Positions 37,362 to 47,374 are shown, numbered from the stretch's first letter. The stretch: DNA of 64,000 nt from Acidobacterium sp. S8 (GCF_009765985.1 NZ_LMUM01000034.1:1-64000); one strand, 5' to 3'. Notes: generated by a model from the sequence alone, not told the origin. A program made the numbers and translations.

Positions 37362-38354
37362 ATGCCAAAGGCAATTCGCTTTCATGAGATTGGTGGACCG
37401 GAAGTATTGCGGTTCGAGGAGATCGCAAAACCAGAGCCGGGTAGAGGTGAAGTCCGGCTCAAGGTGCAGGCGATCGGGCTGAACCGTGCCGAATCGATGT
37501 TTTATCGCGGCCAATACATTTATCAGCCCAAGCTGCCTGCCGGACTGGGTTACGAAGCGTCAGGCGTGGTAGAAGCAGTGGGGCCGGATGCCGATAAGAG
37601 CTGGATCGGCAAATCGGTCTCTACTATACCGGCTTTTTCTCTGAATGAATACGGTATGGTCGGCGAGGAGGTCATTGCTCCGATAGTGGCGCTTGCCGAG
37701 TATCCGGCGAATCTCTCAGTGGTCGAGAGTGCAGCAATCTGGATGCAGTATGTGACGGCCTACGGCGCTCTGATCGGAATTGCTGGTGTAAAAAAAGGCG
37801 ACTTTGTTGTGATTTCCGCCGCGTCGAGTAGCGTCGGCATTGCCGCGATTGAAATTGCCAAAGCAGAAGGCGCAGTTTCGATCGCTACGACGCGAACCAG
37901 CCAGAAAAAAGCTGAGCTGAAAGAGTTAGGCGCCGATCATGTAATCGCCACCGAGGAAGAGGATTTTGTCGCTCACGTTCAGGAGATTACCGGAGGGAAG
38001 GGAGCCCGGGTGATCTTCGATCCGGTTGCCGGGCCGTTTCTTGAAAAACTGGCCGATGCCGTGGCGCCGGGCGGAATTATTTTTCAGTATGGTGCGTTGT
38101 CATTGCAGCCTACCCCTTTGCCGCTGGTCACGATCCTGGTAAAAGGGGTTTCAGTTCGCGGCTATACGCTGATGGAATTTACCCGCGTCCCGGAGAAGCT
38201 GGCTCCGGCCAAGAAATATGTCTACGACCGTTTGGCCGATGGGCGATTTACGCCGCGGATTGCGAAGACATTTCCGTTTGCGCAGACGGTGGAGGCTTAC
38301 AAGTATCTGGAGTCGAATGCGCAGGTAGGGAAGATTGTCGTTACCGTTCCTTAG
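37362..38354 (+). CDS. quinone-oxidoreductase-like MDR enzyme
   Basis: A 330-aa medium-chain dehydrogenase/reductase. GroES-like N-terminal domain (RGEVRLKVQAIGLNRAESMF, PAGLGYEASGVVEAVG) and Rossmann domain with VVISAASSSVGIAAIEIAK. The catalytic-zinc cysteine and the structural zinc loop are missing, so it should be a zinc-free NADPH:quinone or enone reductase. The start is preceded by AGGAGAGG. Substrate unknown. Confidence 0.88.
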   Translation: MPKAIRFHEIGGPEVLRFEEIAKPEPGRGEVRLKVQAIGLNRAESMFYRGQYIYQPKLPAGLGYEASGVVEAVGPDADKSWIGKSVSTIPAFSLNEYGMVGEEVIAPIVALAEYPANLSVVESAAIWMQYVTAYGALIGIAGVKKGDFVVISAASSSVGIAAIEIAKAEGAVSIATTRTSQKKAELKELGADHVIATEEEDFVAHVQEITGGKGARVIFDPVAGPFLEKLADAVAPGGIIFQYGALSLQPTPLPLVTILVKGVSVRGYTLMEFTRVPEKLAPAKKYVYDRLADGRFTPRIAKTFPFAQTVEAYKYLESNAQVGKIVVTVP

Positions 38355-38383
38355 TGTTCAAACATACAGTTGACCCATCCCAA

Positions 38384-39232
38384 TCAGGCCTGTGCAGGCT
38401 TCAGAATGATGCCGAACAGGCCTTTTTGGTTGAAACGTCTTAGATCCGGTTGAATCGGTTCGGCGTCGCAAATCATGGAGCGCTGATGGGGAAAGGTTTG
38501 CGTGAATGTCTGGAAACCCCAATTGGCATCGACATCATCCACGACGATTGCGCCGTTCGGCCTTAATACCGTCCATGCTCGATCCAGCTCGAAGCGTACA
38601 TTGCGTTCACTGTGCAGGCTGTCATGAATGAAAAGATCGATCTGGCCCAGGCGGGAAAGCAGATCAGGGAGATGCAGCCTGCTGGAGCCCTTGATATAGG
38701 ACCATCGATCTCCATAGCGATTTCCAACTGCGACGCCGACCTGCTTGCGCCAGTCCCTTTCCAGAGGTGGAAGGTCGATACTCCAGAGCCGGCCTTCGCC
38801 GTTTTTTTCCAGCGCCTCGAGAATGCAGCGCGACGTAACGCCATGCGCCACACCGGTTTCGACGACCATTTTCGGTTTCATATGCCGAACGAGGCACCAT
38901 ATCGCCCGCACGAATCCGGCATCGCCGTCATTCCATGCCTGAAAGCTCTCTGGACCCACTCGAACTCCCATGGCTTCCATCTCTGCAATGACCTTTGGCC
39001 AAAGACCCCAAAACTCTGAAGCAACCTGGCATGGCCAGGGGAGGCCTAAAAGACCATGAAGCTGCTGCTCCCAATAGGGATCGGACTCATATGGACATCG
39101 TGGCCCGCGCTGTTCGCGCTGAGCTACATAGGTATCGTGAACTGTCGTCCAGATTTGAAGAGGGTCGGCGGCCAGATCGGCCACGCCGGAGACGGGATGC
39201 TTTACCAGATAGCGTAGAGGAATACCCAGCAT
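38384..39232 (-). CDS. class I SAM-dependent methyltransferase (CmcI-like)
   Basis: A 282-aa protein with motif I MVVETGVAHGVTSRCILEAL, an acidic strand end in LWSIDLPPL, and FIHDSLHSERNVRFELDRAW with GAIVVDDVDANWGF. These fit the Methyltransf_24/CmcI group of sugar- or metabolite-modifying methyltransferases. An N-terminal region of about 110 residues is specific to this protein. Target unknown. Convergent with the MDR gene. Confidence 0.75.
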   Translation of the reverse strand: MLGIPLRYLVKHPVSGVADLAADPLQIWTTVHDTYVAQREQRGPRCPYESDPYWEQQLHGLLGLPWPCQVASEFWGLWPKVIAEMEAMGVRVGPESFQAWNDGDAGFVRAIWCLVRHMKPKMVVETGVAHGVTSRCILEALEKNGEGRLWSIDLPPLERDWRKQVGVAVGNRYGDRWSYIKGSSRLHLPDLLSRLGQIDLFIHDSLHSERNVRFELDRAWTVLRPNGAIVVDDVDANWGFQTFTQTFPHQRSMICDAEPIQPDLRRFNQKGLFGIILKPAQA

Positions 39233-39367
39233 GGCCCTGGTCCTCCAGTGTTGCTTTGCGCATCAGCTGAGCTTGCTGGGAGTGTACATCTATTTAACGT
39301 CTATTTTGACAATTGTTGATTGCAATACAACTATTCTGCGTCCCGCGACCGCAATTGTCTGCCTCCT

Positions 39368-40585
39368 TCAGGTACGCCGGCTAACGATCAGACTGCGATA
39401 GAGATCGATGGTCTGGTCGGCGATGGCCGTCCAGGAAAAGTGTTCTTCGACGCGCTTGCGGCCTGTCTGACCAAATTGTCTCGCCTTCGCTGTGTCTGTG
39501 AGCAGGTCTGAGAGTTTTGCGGCGAGGTCACGGGCGAACTTGTCGGGATTTGTGGGGAAACTGGTGATTGGATCCTGCTCGAAGGGGACCAGATAGCCGG
39601 TAGCGCCATCGACGACGACTTCGAGTATGCCTCCAGTAGCGCTGGCTACAACCGGAGCCTGGCAAGCCATGGCTTCGAGATTGATGATGCCGAAGGGCTC
39701 GTAAACGGATGGGCAGCAGAAGACGGCGCAATTGCTGTAAAGCTCGATCGCTTCCTGCTTGGTGACCATCTTGTCAATCCAGACGATGTTGGGATTGTGC
39801 GCGCGAGCCTCTTCGACTTTCTGCTTCATCTCGGCGGCGATCTCCGGCGTATCCGGCGCTCCGGCGCAGAGGACGACCTGCGTGTCTTGCGGCAGGTAGC
39901 GAATAGCGTCGACCAAGTGCGTGACGCCTTTTTGCCGGGTGATACGGCCTACGAAGAGGATATAAGGCTGGCTGAGATTGACGCCGAAGCTGGGGAGCGC
40001 AGAAGTGTCCGTGGTCTTCTGGTATTGCGCGAGATCGATGCCGTTGTAGATGACGTGGATGCGCTCGGGGTCTACGTCAGGATAGGCTCGCAGGATGTCG
40101 GCTTTCGTTCCATTGGAGACAGCGATGATAGCGTCGGCGTCGAGCATGGCCGTCTGCTCCATCCATGAGCTCATGGCGTAGCCGCTGCCAAGCTGCTCGG
40201 CCTTCCATGCGCGCAGCGGTTCGAGGCTGTGCGTTGTGAGCACGAAGGGAACGCCATGCAGCTTTTTGGCGAGGAAGCCCGCCATCGACACGTACCAGGT
40301 ATGCGTGTGGACGATATCTATATCGGAAAGGCTCTTGACCTGCGCGAGATTGAGGCTCATGGCCTCAAGCGCGGTGGTAAATTTCTGCGTTTCGCCTTCC
40401 GCGAGCTTTTCCCAGGGCTGGTCGCCGCGAACGTGGAGATTGCCTTCGTCGGAATTTTGATTGCCCCAGCAGTGGACTTCGACTTCGATCTTTTTGGCCA
40501 GCTCGCGGCTGAGGTATTCAACGTGAACTCCAGCGCCGCCGTAGACGTTGGGCGGGTATTCGCGGGTCATGAGGGCTGCTCGCAC
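39368..40585 (-). CDS. glycogen-synthase-type GT4 glycosyltransferase
   Basis: About 405 aa from a GTG at 40585 with GGAGG six bases upstream; the frame stays open to 40720. GT-B fold: N-terminal MTREYPPNVYGGAGVHVEYL with the glycine-rich acceptor loop, DIVHTHTWYVSMAG, then nucleotide-sugar half YILFVGRITRQKGVTHLV and VYEPFGIINLEAMACQAPVV (E-x7-E). It matches the short actinobacterial-type GlgA, which makes maltose-1-phosphate or extends alpha-1,4-glucan from ADP-glucose. No other glg gene is nearby, so the exact product is uncertain. Confidence 0.85.
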   Translation of the reverse strand: MRAALMTREYPPNVYGGAGVHVEYLSRELAKKIEVEVHCWGNQNSDEGNLHVRGDQPWEKLAEGETQKFTTALEAMSLNLAQVKSLSDIDIVHTHTWYVSMAGFLAKKLHGVPFVLTTHSLEPLRAWKAEQLGSGYAMSSWMEQTAMLDADAIIAVSNGTKADILRAYPDVDPERIHVIYNGIDLAQYQKTTDTSALPSFGVNLSQPYILFVGRITRQKGVTHLVDAIRYLPQDTQVVLCAGAPDTPEIAAEMKQKVEEARAHNPNIVWIDKMVTKQEAIELYSNCAVFCCPSVYEPFGIINLEAMACQAPVVASATGGILEVVVDGATGYLVPFEQDPITSFPTNPDKFARDLAAKLSDLLTDTAKARQFGQTGRKRVEEHFSWTAIADQTIDLYRSLIVSRRT

Positions 40586-40674
40586 TTTGTCCTCCGGGGA
40601 TTTGTAACTCTCGGTGAGATGCTTGTTGTGCTGCCGGAGCATTCTAGCGCTGGCTTGTGCAGATGGTCTAACAG

Positions 40675-40715
40675 CGATCCGATCCCTTCGCAAAGTACGC
40701 GAAAGGATCGGATCG
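40675..40715. terminator. perfect 11-bp hairpin after the glutathione peroxidase gene
   Basis: CGATCCGATCC (40675-40685) pairs with GGATCGGATCG (40705-40715). The loop holds CTTCGCAAAGTACGCGAAA, which can extend the stem and resembles the CCTTTCGCA REP core. It lies 11 bp past the peroxidase stop and before the glycosyltransferase start. Confidence 0.5.
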
Positions 40716-40725
40716 CCCAAGCGTT

Positions 40726-41274
40726 TTATTTTGCGAGTTCGGATTCGATGGCGCTGACGAGTGCCGGATCGTCGGGCTTCGTGTCGGGCGCGAAGCGAGC
40801 AGCAACGTTGCCATTGCGGTCGACAACAAATTTTTCGAAGTTCCAGAGGATTTCCGGTTCCTCATTCGGCTGAACGCCAAACTCAATCAGCTTTTCCCTG
40901 AGGGAAGGCACTTCGGAGGTTTTTATGGATTCGGGCTGGGCTTCGATCAGGGCCTTGTAGAGCGGGTGTTTTGCTTCGCCGACTACGGTGATCTTTTCGT
41001 AGAGAGGGAAGTCGACGCCGAAGTTGAGGCTGCAGAAATTCTGTATCTCTTCATTGGTGCCGGGTTCCTGTCCGGCGAAGTCGTTCGATGGGAAGCCGGT
41101 GATCACGAATCCCTTGTCGCGGTAGTTGCGGTAAAGATTTTCGAGAGCTTCGTATTGCGGCGTGAGTCCGCACTTGGAGGCTACGTTGACGACGAGCATG
41201 ACTTCGCCCTGAAATTCGGCAAGAGTGGTTTCTTCTCCGGTGATACGGCGGACGGGGATGTTCTGAATGCTCAT
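40726..41274 (-). CDS. glutathione peroxidase-family thiol peroxidase
   Basis: A 182-aa GPx-fold peroxidase that reduces peroxides, probably with thioredoxin. Catalytic Cys in VNVASKCGLTPQYE, Gln in GFPSNDFAGQEPGTNEE and Trp in ILWNFEKFVVDRNG make the usual triad. The active residue is Cys, not selenocysteine. Signal-free, cytoplasmic. On the same strand as clpB but separated by a strong terminator. Confidence 0.93.
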   Translation of the reverse strand: MSIQNIPVRRITGEETTLAEFQGEVMLVVNVASKCGLTPQYEALENLYRNYRDKGFVITGFPSNDFAGQEPGTNEEIQNFCSLNFGVDFPLYEKITVVGEAKHPLYKALIEAQPESIKTSEVPSLREKLIEFGVQPNEEPEILWNFEKFVVDRNGNVAARFAPDTKPDDPALVSAIESELAK

Positions 41275-41373
41275 GGGTTCAATTTTAGCCTGATCGGCCT
41301 TAGCTGCGGCCCTGGTTTACACAAGGCTCCGCGCTTCGTTCAGGATGACGGCGGTCTTTTGTGAGGCAGAAAT

Positions 41374-41412
41374 GCAAAAAGGTGAAGGAGCAAAGCTCCT
41401 TCACCTTTTTGC
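41374..41412. terminator. 18-bp perfect palindromic terminator
   Basis: GCAAAAAGGTGAAGGAGC and its exact reverse complement are separated by AAA. The five A/T pairs give a T-run on either strand. It lies about 55 bp past the clpB stop. Confidence 0.85.
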
Positions 41413-41468
41413 GAATGCCCGTCCGGCGAGGACCGCGCCGCGCGTAGCGGCTGCCGGAGGCATTCGGT

Positions 41469-44123
41469 TTACGCCCGGCCAATAGCGACGTGGCTTTCGA
41501 GCGGGATGCCGGCGCGGCTGGTGACCTCGAAGATCAGTGTGTTGCTGCGCTTGTCGGCGTCGATTTTTACTTCGTCACCGTGCAGGATTTCGCCGTCGAG
41601 GATTTTAAGCGCCAGCGGGTCTTGGATCAGCTTTTGCAGCGCGCGCTTCAACGGACGTGCTCCGTAGGCGCGGTCGTAGCCTTGCGTGAAGAGCATGTGC
41701 CTGGCAGCATCGGTCAGTGTGATCTCGATCTTGCGGTCGGCCAGCAGCTTTTTGAGATCGGCCAGACGCAGATCGATGATGTGCGTGAGCTGATCTTCGC
41801 CCAGCGGACGGAAGATGACGATGTCATCGACGCGGTTCAGAAACTCGGGACGGAAGTTTTGACGCAGCACTTCCATCACCTGCTGGCGTGCTTTCTCGAA
41901 GCCGATTTCGTTCGAGATCAGCTCGGCGTTGAGGGCCTGCGCGCCGAGGTTCGAGGTCATGATGATGACGGTGTTCTTGAAGTCCACGGTACGGCCTTTC
42001 GAGTCAGTCAGGCGGCCGTCGTCGAGAACCTGCAGGAGCACGTTGAAGACGTCTGGATGCGCCTTTTCGATCTCGTCGAAGAGGATGACCGAGTAGGGGC
42101 GGCGGCGGACGGCTTCGGTGAGCTGACCTCCTTCGTCAAAGCCGATGTAGCCCGGAGGCGCGCCAATCAAGCGTGCGACGGCGTGCTTCTCCATATACTC
42201 GGACATGTCGATGCGGATCATCGCCTGCTCGTCGTCGAATAAAAATTCGGCGAGTGCGCGGGCGGTTTCGGTTTTGCCTACGCCTGTGGGACCGAGAAAG
42301 ATGAACGAGCCGATGGGTCGCTTGGGATCGCTCAAGCCAGCGCGTGAGCGCCGGATGGCGTTGGCGACTGTGGACAAGGCTTCGTCCTGACCGACGACAC
42401 GCTCGCGCAGGCGAGACTCCATCTGGACGAGCTTTTTTACTTCGCCTTCGAGCATCTTCGAGACAGGGACGCCTGTCCATTTCGAGACGATGCTGGCGAT
42501 GTCTTCTTCGTCGACCTCTTCTTTCAGCATGCGCTGCGCGTTGGCGGTGCCTTCCTGCGCGGCGGTCAGCTGCTTCAGCTCTGCTTCGAGCTTTGGCAGA
42601 TCGCCGTATTGGATTTGTGCGGCACGTTCGAGATTGCCGAGGCGGGTCTGCTCTTCGGCTTCAAAGCGCAGGGCTTCAACCTTCTTCTTTACGTCGGAGA
42701 GGCGCGTGATGGCTTCGCGCTCTTTCTGCCAGCGTGCACGCAGGCCAGTAGCTTTCTCGCGCAGTGCGGCCAGCTCGCGATCGACTACTTCGCGGCGGGC
42801 TTTCGAGTTCTCATCGGTTTCACGCTTGAGGGCGGCCTTTTCAATTTCGAGCGAAGTCGCTTCGCGTTCGAGCTGATCGATCTCGGTCGGGACAGAGCCG
42901 ATCTGGATGGCCAGCGATGCGGCGGCTTCGTCGACGAGGTCGATAGCCTTGTCGGGCAGAAAGCGGTCGGAGATGTAGCGATGCGATAGCTCGGCTGCGG
43001 CGACGATAGCCGAGTCCTTGATGCGGACGTTGTGGTGCGCCTCGTAGCGTTCTTTGAGGCCACGAAGAATCGCGATGGTGTCTTCGACGTTGGGTTCACC
43101 AACGAAGACGATCTGGAAGCGGCGTTCGAGCGCTGCATCCTTTTCGATGTACTTGCGGTACTCATTCAGCGTGGTTGCGCCGATGGCGCGCAGCTCACCA
43201 CGCGCGAGCGCTGGCTTCAGCATGTTCGAGGCGTCAATGGCGCCTTCGGCTGCGCCTGCTCCGACAAGGGTATGGAGCTCGTCGATGAAGAGGATGATCT
43301 GACCGTTCGATTCTTCGATCTCTTTGAGGATAGCTTTGAGGCGGTCTTCAAACTCGCCTCGATACTTCGCGCCTGCGAGCATCGATCCGAGATCGAGCGA
43401 GATGACGCGCTTGTTGCGCAGGATCTCAGGCACGTCACCGGAGACGATGCGGCGCGCGAGGCCTTCAACGATGGCAGTCTTACCCACGCCGGGCTCGCCG
43501 ATGAGCACGGGATTATTTTTTGTGCGGCGCGAAAGTACCTGGATAACGCGGCGAATCTCTTCATCGCGGCCAATGACGGGGTCAAGCTTGCCGCGACGAG
43601 CGAGCTCGGTAAGGTCTTTGGCGTATTTTTCGAGCGCCTGGAATTTCGCTTCAGGGTTCTGGTCGGTCACGCGCTGCGAGCCGCGCACGGTGCTCAGGCT
43701 CTTCAGGATCGCGTCGTGGGTCGCGCCGAAAGAGGCGAGCAACAGCTGCGCGCCTTCGTTCTTCTGTTGCGCGAGGGCGAGCAGCAGGTGCTCGGTCGAG
43801 ACGTACTCGTCCTTGAAATTGTCGGCTTCCTTGAATGCCTGGTCGATGACTTTCTGCAACGCCTGCGACATGCTCGGCTGCGCACCAGAGCCCGAGACCT
43901 TCGGCAGCTTGCTGATTGCATCTTCAGTTTTTGCCAGGAGCTGGTCGGTGGCTACGCCGACTTTTTGAAGCACAGGAACGATGATGCCTTCCTTGTCTTC
44001 GAGCAGCGCGGCCAGCAGGTGCAGCGACAACAGCTCAGGATTGCCGTGCTCGGTTGCGAGCGTGCCCGCGCTCTGAATCGCTTCCTGCGATTTGACGGTA
44101 AATTTGTCCCAACGAATGGCCAT
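41469..44123 (-). CDS. clpB: ATP-dependent disaggregase ClpB
   Basis: An 884-aa Hsp104/ClpB that, with DnaK, pulls proteins out of aggregates. N-terminal Clp repeats (about 1-150), first AAA+ domain with [15 protein letters not shown] (Walker A) and [15 protein letters not shown] (Walker B), the ClpB-specific coiled-coil middle domain (about 400-520), and second AAA+ domain with [16 protein letters not shown] and [13 protein letters not shown]. Start at ATG 44123 ([20 protein letters not shown]) matches family N-termini; the frame is open to 44186. It lies downstream of hsp20 on the same strand. Confidence 0.96.
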   Translation of the reverse strand: MAIRWDKFTVKSQEAIQSAGTLATEHGNPELLSLHLLAALLEDKEGIIVPVLQKVGVATDQLLAKTEDAISKLPKVSGSGAQPSMSQALQKVIDQAFKEADNFKDEYVSTEHLLLALAQQKNEGAQLLLASFGATHDAILKSLSTVRGSQRVTDQNPEAKFQALEKYAKDLTELARRGKLDPVIGRDEEIRRVIQVLSRRTKNNPVLIGEPGVGKTAIVEGLARRIVSGDVPEILRNKRVISLDLGSMLAGAKYRGEFEDRLKAILKEIEESNGQIILFIDELHTLVGAGAAEGAIDASNMLKPALARGELRAIGATTLNEYRKYIEKDAALERRFQIVFVGEPNVEDTIAILRGLKERYEAHHNVRIKDSAIVAAAELSHRYISDRFLPDKAIDLVDEAAASLAIQIGSVPTEIDQLEREATSLEIEKAALKRETDENSKARREVVDRELAALREKATGLRARWQKEREAITRLSDVKKKVEALRFEAEEQTRLGNLERAAQIQYGDLPKLEAELKQLTAAQEGTANAQRMLKEEVDEEDIASIVSKWTGVPVSKMLEGEVKKLVQMESRLRERVVGQDEALSTVANAIRRSRAGLSDPKRPIGSFIFLGPTGVGKTETARALAEFLFDDEQAMIRIDMSEYMEKHAVARLIGAPPGYIGFDEGGQLTEAVRRRPYSVILFDEIEKAHPDVFNVLLQVLDDGRLTDSKGRTVDFKNTVIIMTSNLGAQALNAELISNEIGFEKARQQVMEVLRQNFRPEFLNRVDDIVIFRPLGEDQLTHIIDLRLADLKKLLADRKIEITLTDAARHMLFTQGYDRAYGARPLKRALQKLIQDPLALKILDGEILHGDEVKIDADKRSNTLIFEVTSRAGIPLESHVAIGRA

Positions 44124-44161
44124 GTCTTTTTTCTCAGCTTTCGATCTTGTGATGTAAGAAA

Positions 44162-44192
44162 GCGGGAATGAAAGCAATTCTCTCATTCCCGC
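44162..44192. terminator. 10-bp inverted repeat between hsp20 and clpB
   Basis: GCGGGAATGA (44162-44171) and TCATTCCCGC (44183-44192) pair perfectly with an 11-base loop. On the minus strand TTTCTTAC follows, so it may end hsp20 transcription. It lies about 40 bp before the clpB start and could instead be an operator. It is not CIRCE or HAIR. Confidence 0.45.
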
Positions 44193-44241
44193 GAGGTCCC
44201 TAGGATCCAGGGCAAAGCCCCTTCCGGTCAGGTTCCATTCA

Positions 44242-44268
44242 CCGGGCTAAAGCCCGATGCTTCTACCC
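44242..44268. repeat. REP-like palindrome (CGGGCTAAAGCCCG family)
   Basis: CCGGGCTAAAGCCCG followed by ATGCTTCTACCC, related to the reverse-oriented unit at 29242-29271. Lies in the hsp20-clpB gap. Confidence 0.55.
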
Positions 44269-44314
44269 GAAAACCTATCTTTAGGCATTCGAGGTCGTGC
44301 TTTCTTGCCTGCTC

Positions 44315-44809
44315 TTAGGCGGCTGGCTTCGTTTCCGCCTTGGGTGCTTCGATAGGCTTTGCGGAGCCCACCGAGACCTTAATCTGCTTCGGTTTTGCTT
44401 CGGCGCGCTTCTGCAGTTCGATTTTCAGAACGCCCGCGTCGTAGCTGGCATCGACATTCTCCGTGCTGATCGTGTTCGGCACGGTGAAGGCACGATAAAA
44501 GGTGCCATAGCGGCGCTCGATGCGATGGAAATTTTCTTCTTTCTCTTCTTTTTCGAACTTACGTTCGCCGCGGACGGTCAGCGTATTGTTTTCGACGCGA
44601 ATGTCGAAGTCTTCCTGCTTCATGCCCGGGACCTCCAGCTTGAGGACGACTTTGTGTTCATCCTCATAGACATCGACCGGGGGAACGAAGGCGGCTGTCG
44701 CCAGCGTGTCGGATTCGCCCTGACCGCGGGTGTAGTCCTGAAAAAGCGAGTTCATGCGGTTCTGCAAACTCAGTACGTCGCGAAATGGATCCCAACGATT
44801 GATAGCCAT
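44315..44809 (-). CDS. Hsp20/alpha-crystallin small heat-shock protein
   Basis: A 164-aa small heat-shock protein that holds unfolding proteins. N-terminal WDPFRDVLSLQNRMNSLF, alpha-crystallin domain about 45-140 (DEHKVVLKLEVPGMKQEDFD; NTLTVRGERKFEKEE; the AGVLKIELQKR end) and a tail with Pro, Lys and Ala in place of a clear IxI motif. GGAGG lies before the ATG. First gene of the heat-shock pair with clpB. Confidence 0.95.
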   Translation of the reverse strand: MAINRWDPFRDVLSLQNRMNSLFQDYTRGQGESDTLATAAFVPPVDVYEDEHKVVLKLEVPGMKQEDFDIRVENNTLTVRGERKFEKEEKEENFHRIERRYGTFYRAFTVPNTISTENVDASYDAGVLKIELQKRAEAKPKQIKVSVGSAKPIEAPKAETKPAA

Positions 44810-44900
44810 AGATTTCCTCCAAATATTTCCTTAAGAATTGAGGCCATTTTCGGCCTTGCAGTCTATCTGATTCAGGCTATAGAACGAGAGATTCACAAAA

Positions 44901-44920
44901 TATGAGTGGTTTATTGTCAA
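44901..44920 (-). promoter_or_regulatory. possible hsp20 promoter
   Basis: On the minus strand TTGACA (44915-44920) is followed by CTCATA (44901-44906). It lies about 90 bp before hsp20 in an AT-rich gap (44810-45105). The spacing is too short for a standard sigma-70 or sigma-32 promoter, so a special heat-shock element is only a suggestion. Confidence 0.25.
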
Positions 44921-45024
44921 CTTACAGTAAGAAACCTAGGTCTTTATTTTCATAGGTTTAATCGGATATTTTCAAAATCACCTAAGAAATCATCGATAGA
45001 AATTTTCCTAGCGATGTTTCTTCT

Positions 45025-45051
45025 GGATTCTTCGCTGCGCTCAGAATGACG
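45025..45051. repeat. REP-like unit (GGATTCTTCGCTGCGCTCAG family)
   Basis: GGATTCTTCGCTGCGCTCAG then AATGACG. The same unit lies in inverse orientation at 48280-48306 and again at 48443-48469, and as a palindromic pair at 63468-63501. Confidence 0.65.
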
Positions 45052-45105
45052 CTTTTGAAGTGGATATGTGCGCAAAAAAGAGCGAAATTGTGATCTTATT
45101 TGCGC

Positions 45106-45486
45106 CTATATTCGGCCTCTTAGACGGTTGATCTGGCGGCGGTCGCGTTTGGAAGGCCGGCCTTCGGGGAGTGTTTCGAATTGCTGGAGGGCCTTCTTTT
45201 CTTCAGCCAGCTTCTGGCGGCGATCGCGGCTGGCGTCGGTTTCGCGGTAGAGGGTCTTGGCCACGGCGGCGGGGCCGCGTACTTCGCTCAGCAACAGGAC
45301 CTCGACTTCGAAATCACCGCCCTCATTCTTGATCTGGAGCATATCGCCGGGACTGACGCTGCGGGCGGGTTTGGCTGGCTGTCCGTTGAAAAGAATTCTG
45401 CCAAGATCGCAGGCGCGGGAGGCGAAAGCGCGGGTTTTGAAGAAGCGCGCCGCCCAGAGCCATTTATCCATGCGTACCGAAGTCAT
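45106..45486 (-). CDS. S4-domain RNA-binding protein, Hsp15-like
   Basis: A 126-aa protein. The S4 domain fills the N-terminal half (RMDKWLWAARFFKTRAFASR, then CDLGRILFNGQPAKPARSV and GDMLQIK), and the basic C-terminal tail (KRDRRQINRLRGR) matches Hsp15/HslR proteins that bind stalled 50S subunits with nascent chains. Start either at 45486 or at the inner ATG, 45471. Located just upstream of the hsp20 promoter region on the same strand, so it keeps heat-shock company. Confidence 0.85.
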   Translation of the reverse strand: MTSVRMDKWLWAARFFKTRAFASRACDLGRILFNGQPAKPARSVSPGDMLQIKNEGGDFEVEVLLLSEVRGPAAVAKTLYRETDASRDRRQKLAEEKKALQQFETLPEGRPSKRDRRQINRLRGRI

Positions 45487-45593
45487 AACTTATTTTCATA
45501 CGAGATGATCCCAGGTCTCAAAATTGAGACTCTTCGACTCGCTCAGTGCAGGTTTTGGGCGCCCGATCATGCATCCGCCTAGAATAAGCGAGG

Positions 45594-46358
45594 ATGCTGA
45601 CTGACGAACAACGCAAGCGTGTGTGTGTGGTTTTGGTGCGGGCGCGAAATCCGAACAATATCGGCGCGGTGGCGCGCGCGATGTATGACTTTGGCTTCGA
45701 CGAGTTGCGGATCGTGAACGACTATCCTGTTCCATTTGAAAGGGCGCGGTCAGCCATCGATGCTGAGGCGGTGCTGGCCGGAGCGCGCGAGTTTGCCGCG
45801 GTTGCGGAGGCGGTTGCGGATTGCAGCCTGGTGGTGGGGACAACCGCGGGAGGCAAGCGGGTGCATGAGCATCCGCTGCGGGAGCTGGCCGAAGGCGGAG
45901 GACTTGTGCATGAGCACCTGATGCAAGCGGAGCATCGCGTGGCGCTGCTTTTCGGATCGGAGAAGACGGGCTTGAGCCGTGAAGAGCTGACCCACTGCCA
46001 TTGGACGATGACCATTCCCATGTTTGACCGGGACGGGGCGCGGCACCCTTCGATGAACCTGGGGCAGGCGGCGGCAGTTTGTCTGTATGAGCTGGCGCGT
46101 ACAACCATGCCGGTGGCTGCGGCTGGGCCTTTACTCGCTCCGGCGGAAGATTTGGAGCGGCTTACTGTGCTGCTGGGCGAGTTGGCTGAGGTCAGCGAGT
46201 ACACACGGCGTCATCCGGCAAACAGCGGCGACGGGCTCTTGCGGCGATTTGTCCGGCGGATGCAGATGGAGCCTGCCGATGCCGCGATGTGGATGGGAAT
46301 TGTGCGGCAGGCGCTCTGGAAGATTCGCACCGAGAAGACGGATACGCAGAACAAATAG
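45594..46358 (+). CDS. TrmJ/SpoU-family RNA 2'-O-methyltransferase
   Basis: A 254-aa SPOUT methyltransferase: motif 1 VLVRARNPNNIGAVARAMYD, motif 2 HRVALLFGSEKTGLSREEL and motif 3 HPSMNLGQAAAVCLYEL forming the SAM-binding knot. The C-terminal extension (about 165-254) fits TrmJ, which methylates the ribose at tRNA position 32. Divergent from the S4 gene. Confidence 0.88.
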   Translation: MLTDEQRKRVCVVLVRARNPNNIGAVARAMYDFGFDELRIVNDYPVPFERARSAIDAEAVLAGAREFAAVAEAVADCSLVVGTTAGGKRVHEHPLRELAEGGGLVHEHLMQAEHRVALLFGSEKTGLSREELTHCHWTMTIPMFDRDGARHPSMNLGQAAAVCLYELARTTMPVAAAGPLLAPAEDLERLTVLLGELAEVSEYTRRHPANSGDGLLRRFVRRMQMEPADAAMWMGIVRQALWKIRTEKTDTQNK

Positions 46359-46447
46359 AGCTTGCTTTACGCGGCGAGGCGAATCTGGTCGCCTGGCTCC
46401 GCATTCCAGCTTGGCGAGAGCTGGCCGGTTTGCTCTCCTCTCGATAC

Positions 46448-47221
46448 TCAGGGCACGGGGTTGCCGTTGATCAGAGCGTCTCTTGCCCGCAGAAAGCCAT
46501 GAGGCTCGACATGCGCTCCTCCTTGAAAGGGGCGCGAGAGATCGGCGATAGCTGTGAGGCAGAGGGCAATGAGCAGCGCGAGACCAAGCACCTGCAGCGC
46601 ATGCAGGGCAAAGTTTTCTGCGCCAAACAGGCACGCGTACGAGATGGTGAGTATGCTGCCGAGCAGCAGGACCGCCCAGAGAATTCCGGGCAGATGCTGC
46701 TTGGTCTGAAGCTCGCGGACGCGACGGTGCTCCGTCATAGTGGAGAGTTGAGAAATGGCATGATCGAGCGCGACCTGCTGCGTGGCGTTGAGGCCGTCAG
46801 AAGAGGTGAGCGTGGACCATATGCGTTCGATCACGGGCCGGCCTGAGTGGGAGAAAACGGATTGGCTCATGGCGGGCCATTCTTCTGTGAGCACTACGTC
46901 GATATAGCGCAAGGCGAGCGAGTGAATTGCATCCCGCTGGCCGGCCGGAAGGCCGTTGCTGATGCGCGAGAGATTGACGAGAGCATTTGCTTCGGCATCG
47001 GCGTTGGCCTCGGCGTCATAGAAACTGGTCCATGCAGTAAAAAGCATGAAACTGATGATGACGCCATAGGTGGTGCCGAGAAAGTTGAACTGCCAGCCGA
47101 AAACGGTGTTGTAACTTCTTCTGTGCTGCGGCGCCCAAAGCCGGTTGAGCACCACCAGGAAACCAAGGGACGCGGCAACAACGCAGAGTATGACAAAAAT
47201 ACTGGCTGCCGTGCTGAGCAT
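46448..47221 (-). CDS. DUF4239 membrane protein
   Basis: A 257-aa protein with N-terminal helices (ASIFVILCVVAASLGFLVVL; FLGTTYGVIISFMLFTAW), a long soluble middle (about 70-175) and two C-terminal helices (ILWAVLLLGSILTISYAC; LQVLGLALLIALCLTAIADL) before DLSRPFQGG. This layout and end are typical of DUF4239 (bestrophin-like) proteins. No function established. Convergent with the trmJ-like gene. Confidence 0.8.
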   Translation of the reverse strand: MLSTAASIFVILCVVAASLGFLVVLNRLWAPQHRRSYNTVFGWQFNFLGTTYGVIISFMLFTAWTSFYDAEANADAEANALVNLSRISNGLPAGQRDAIHSLALRYIDVVLTEEWPAMSQSVFSHSGRPVIERIWSTLTSSDGLNATQQVALDHAISQLSTMTEHRRVRELQTKQHLPGILWAVLLLGSILTISYACLFGAENFALHALQVLGLALLIALCLTAIADLSRPFQGGAHVEPHGFLRARDALINGNPVP

Positions 47222-47374
47222 GGTTCAAGCCTCCGAATGCCGGTGACGCGGATTGTATAACGAGGCTCGCGCTTTTCGGTTAGATTTCTCGGTCCCGATG
47301 CGGCGCTGCAAGCATGGTGTGAAGCGTGTCGGTCAGAGCAGGACGATTAGTAATTCGGTATCATCCCTCTCACG

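Noticed and set aside
43032-44171. 379-codon plus-strand frame opposite clpB
   Set aside because: Composition-driven antisense frame of a strongly conserved gene.
44162-44192. CIRCE or HAIR heat-shock operator before clpB
   Set aside because: The arms do not match TTAGCACTC/GAGTGCTAA or CTTGAGT/ACTCAAG.
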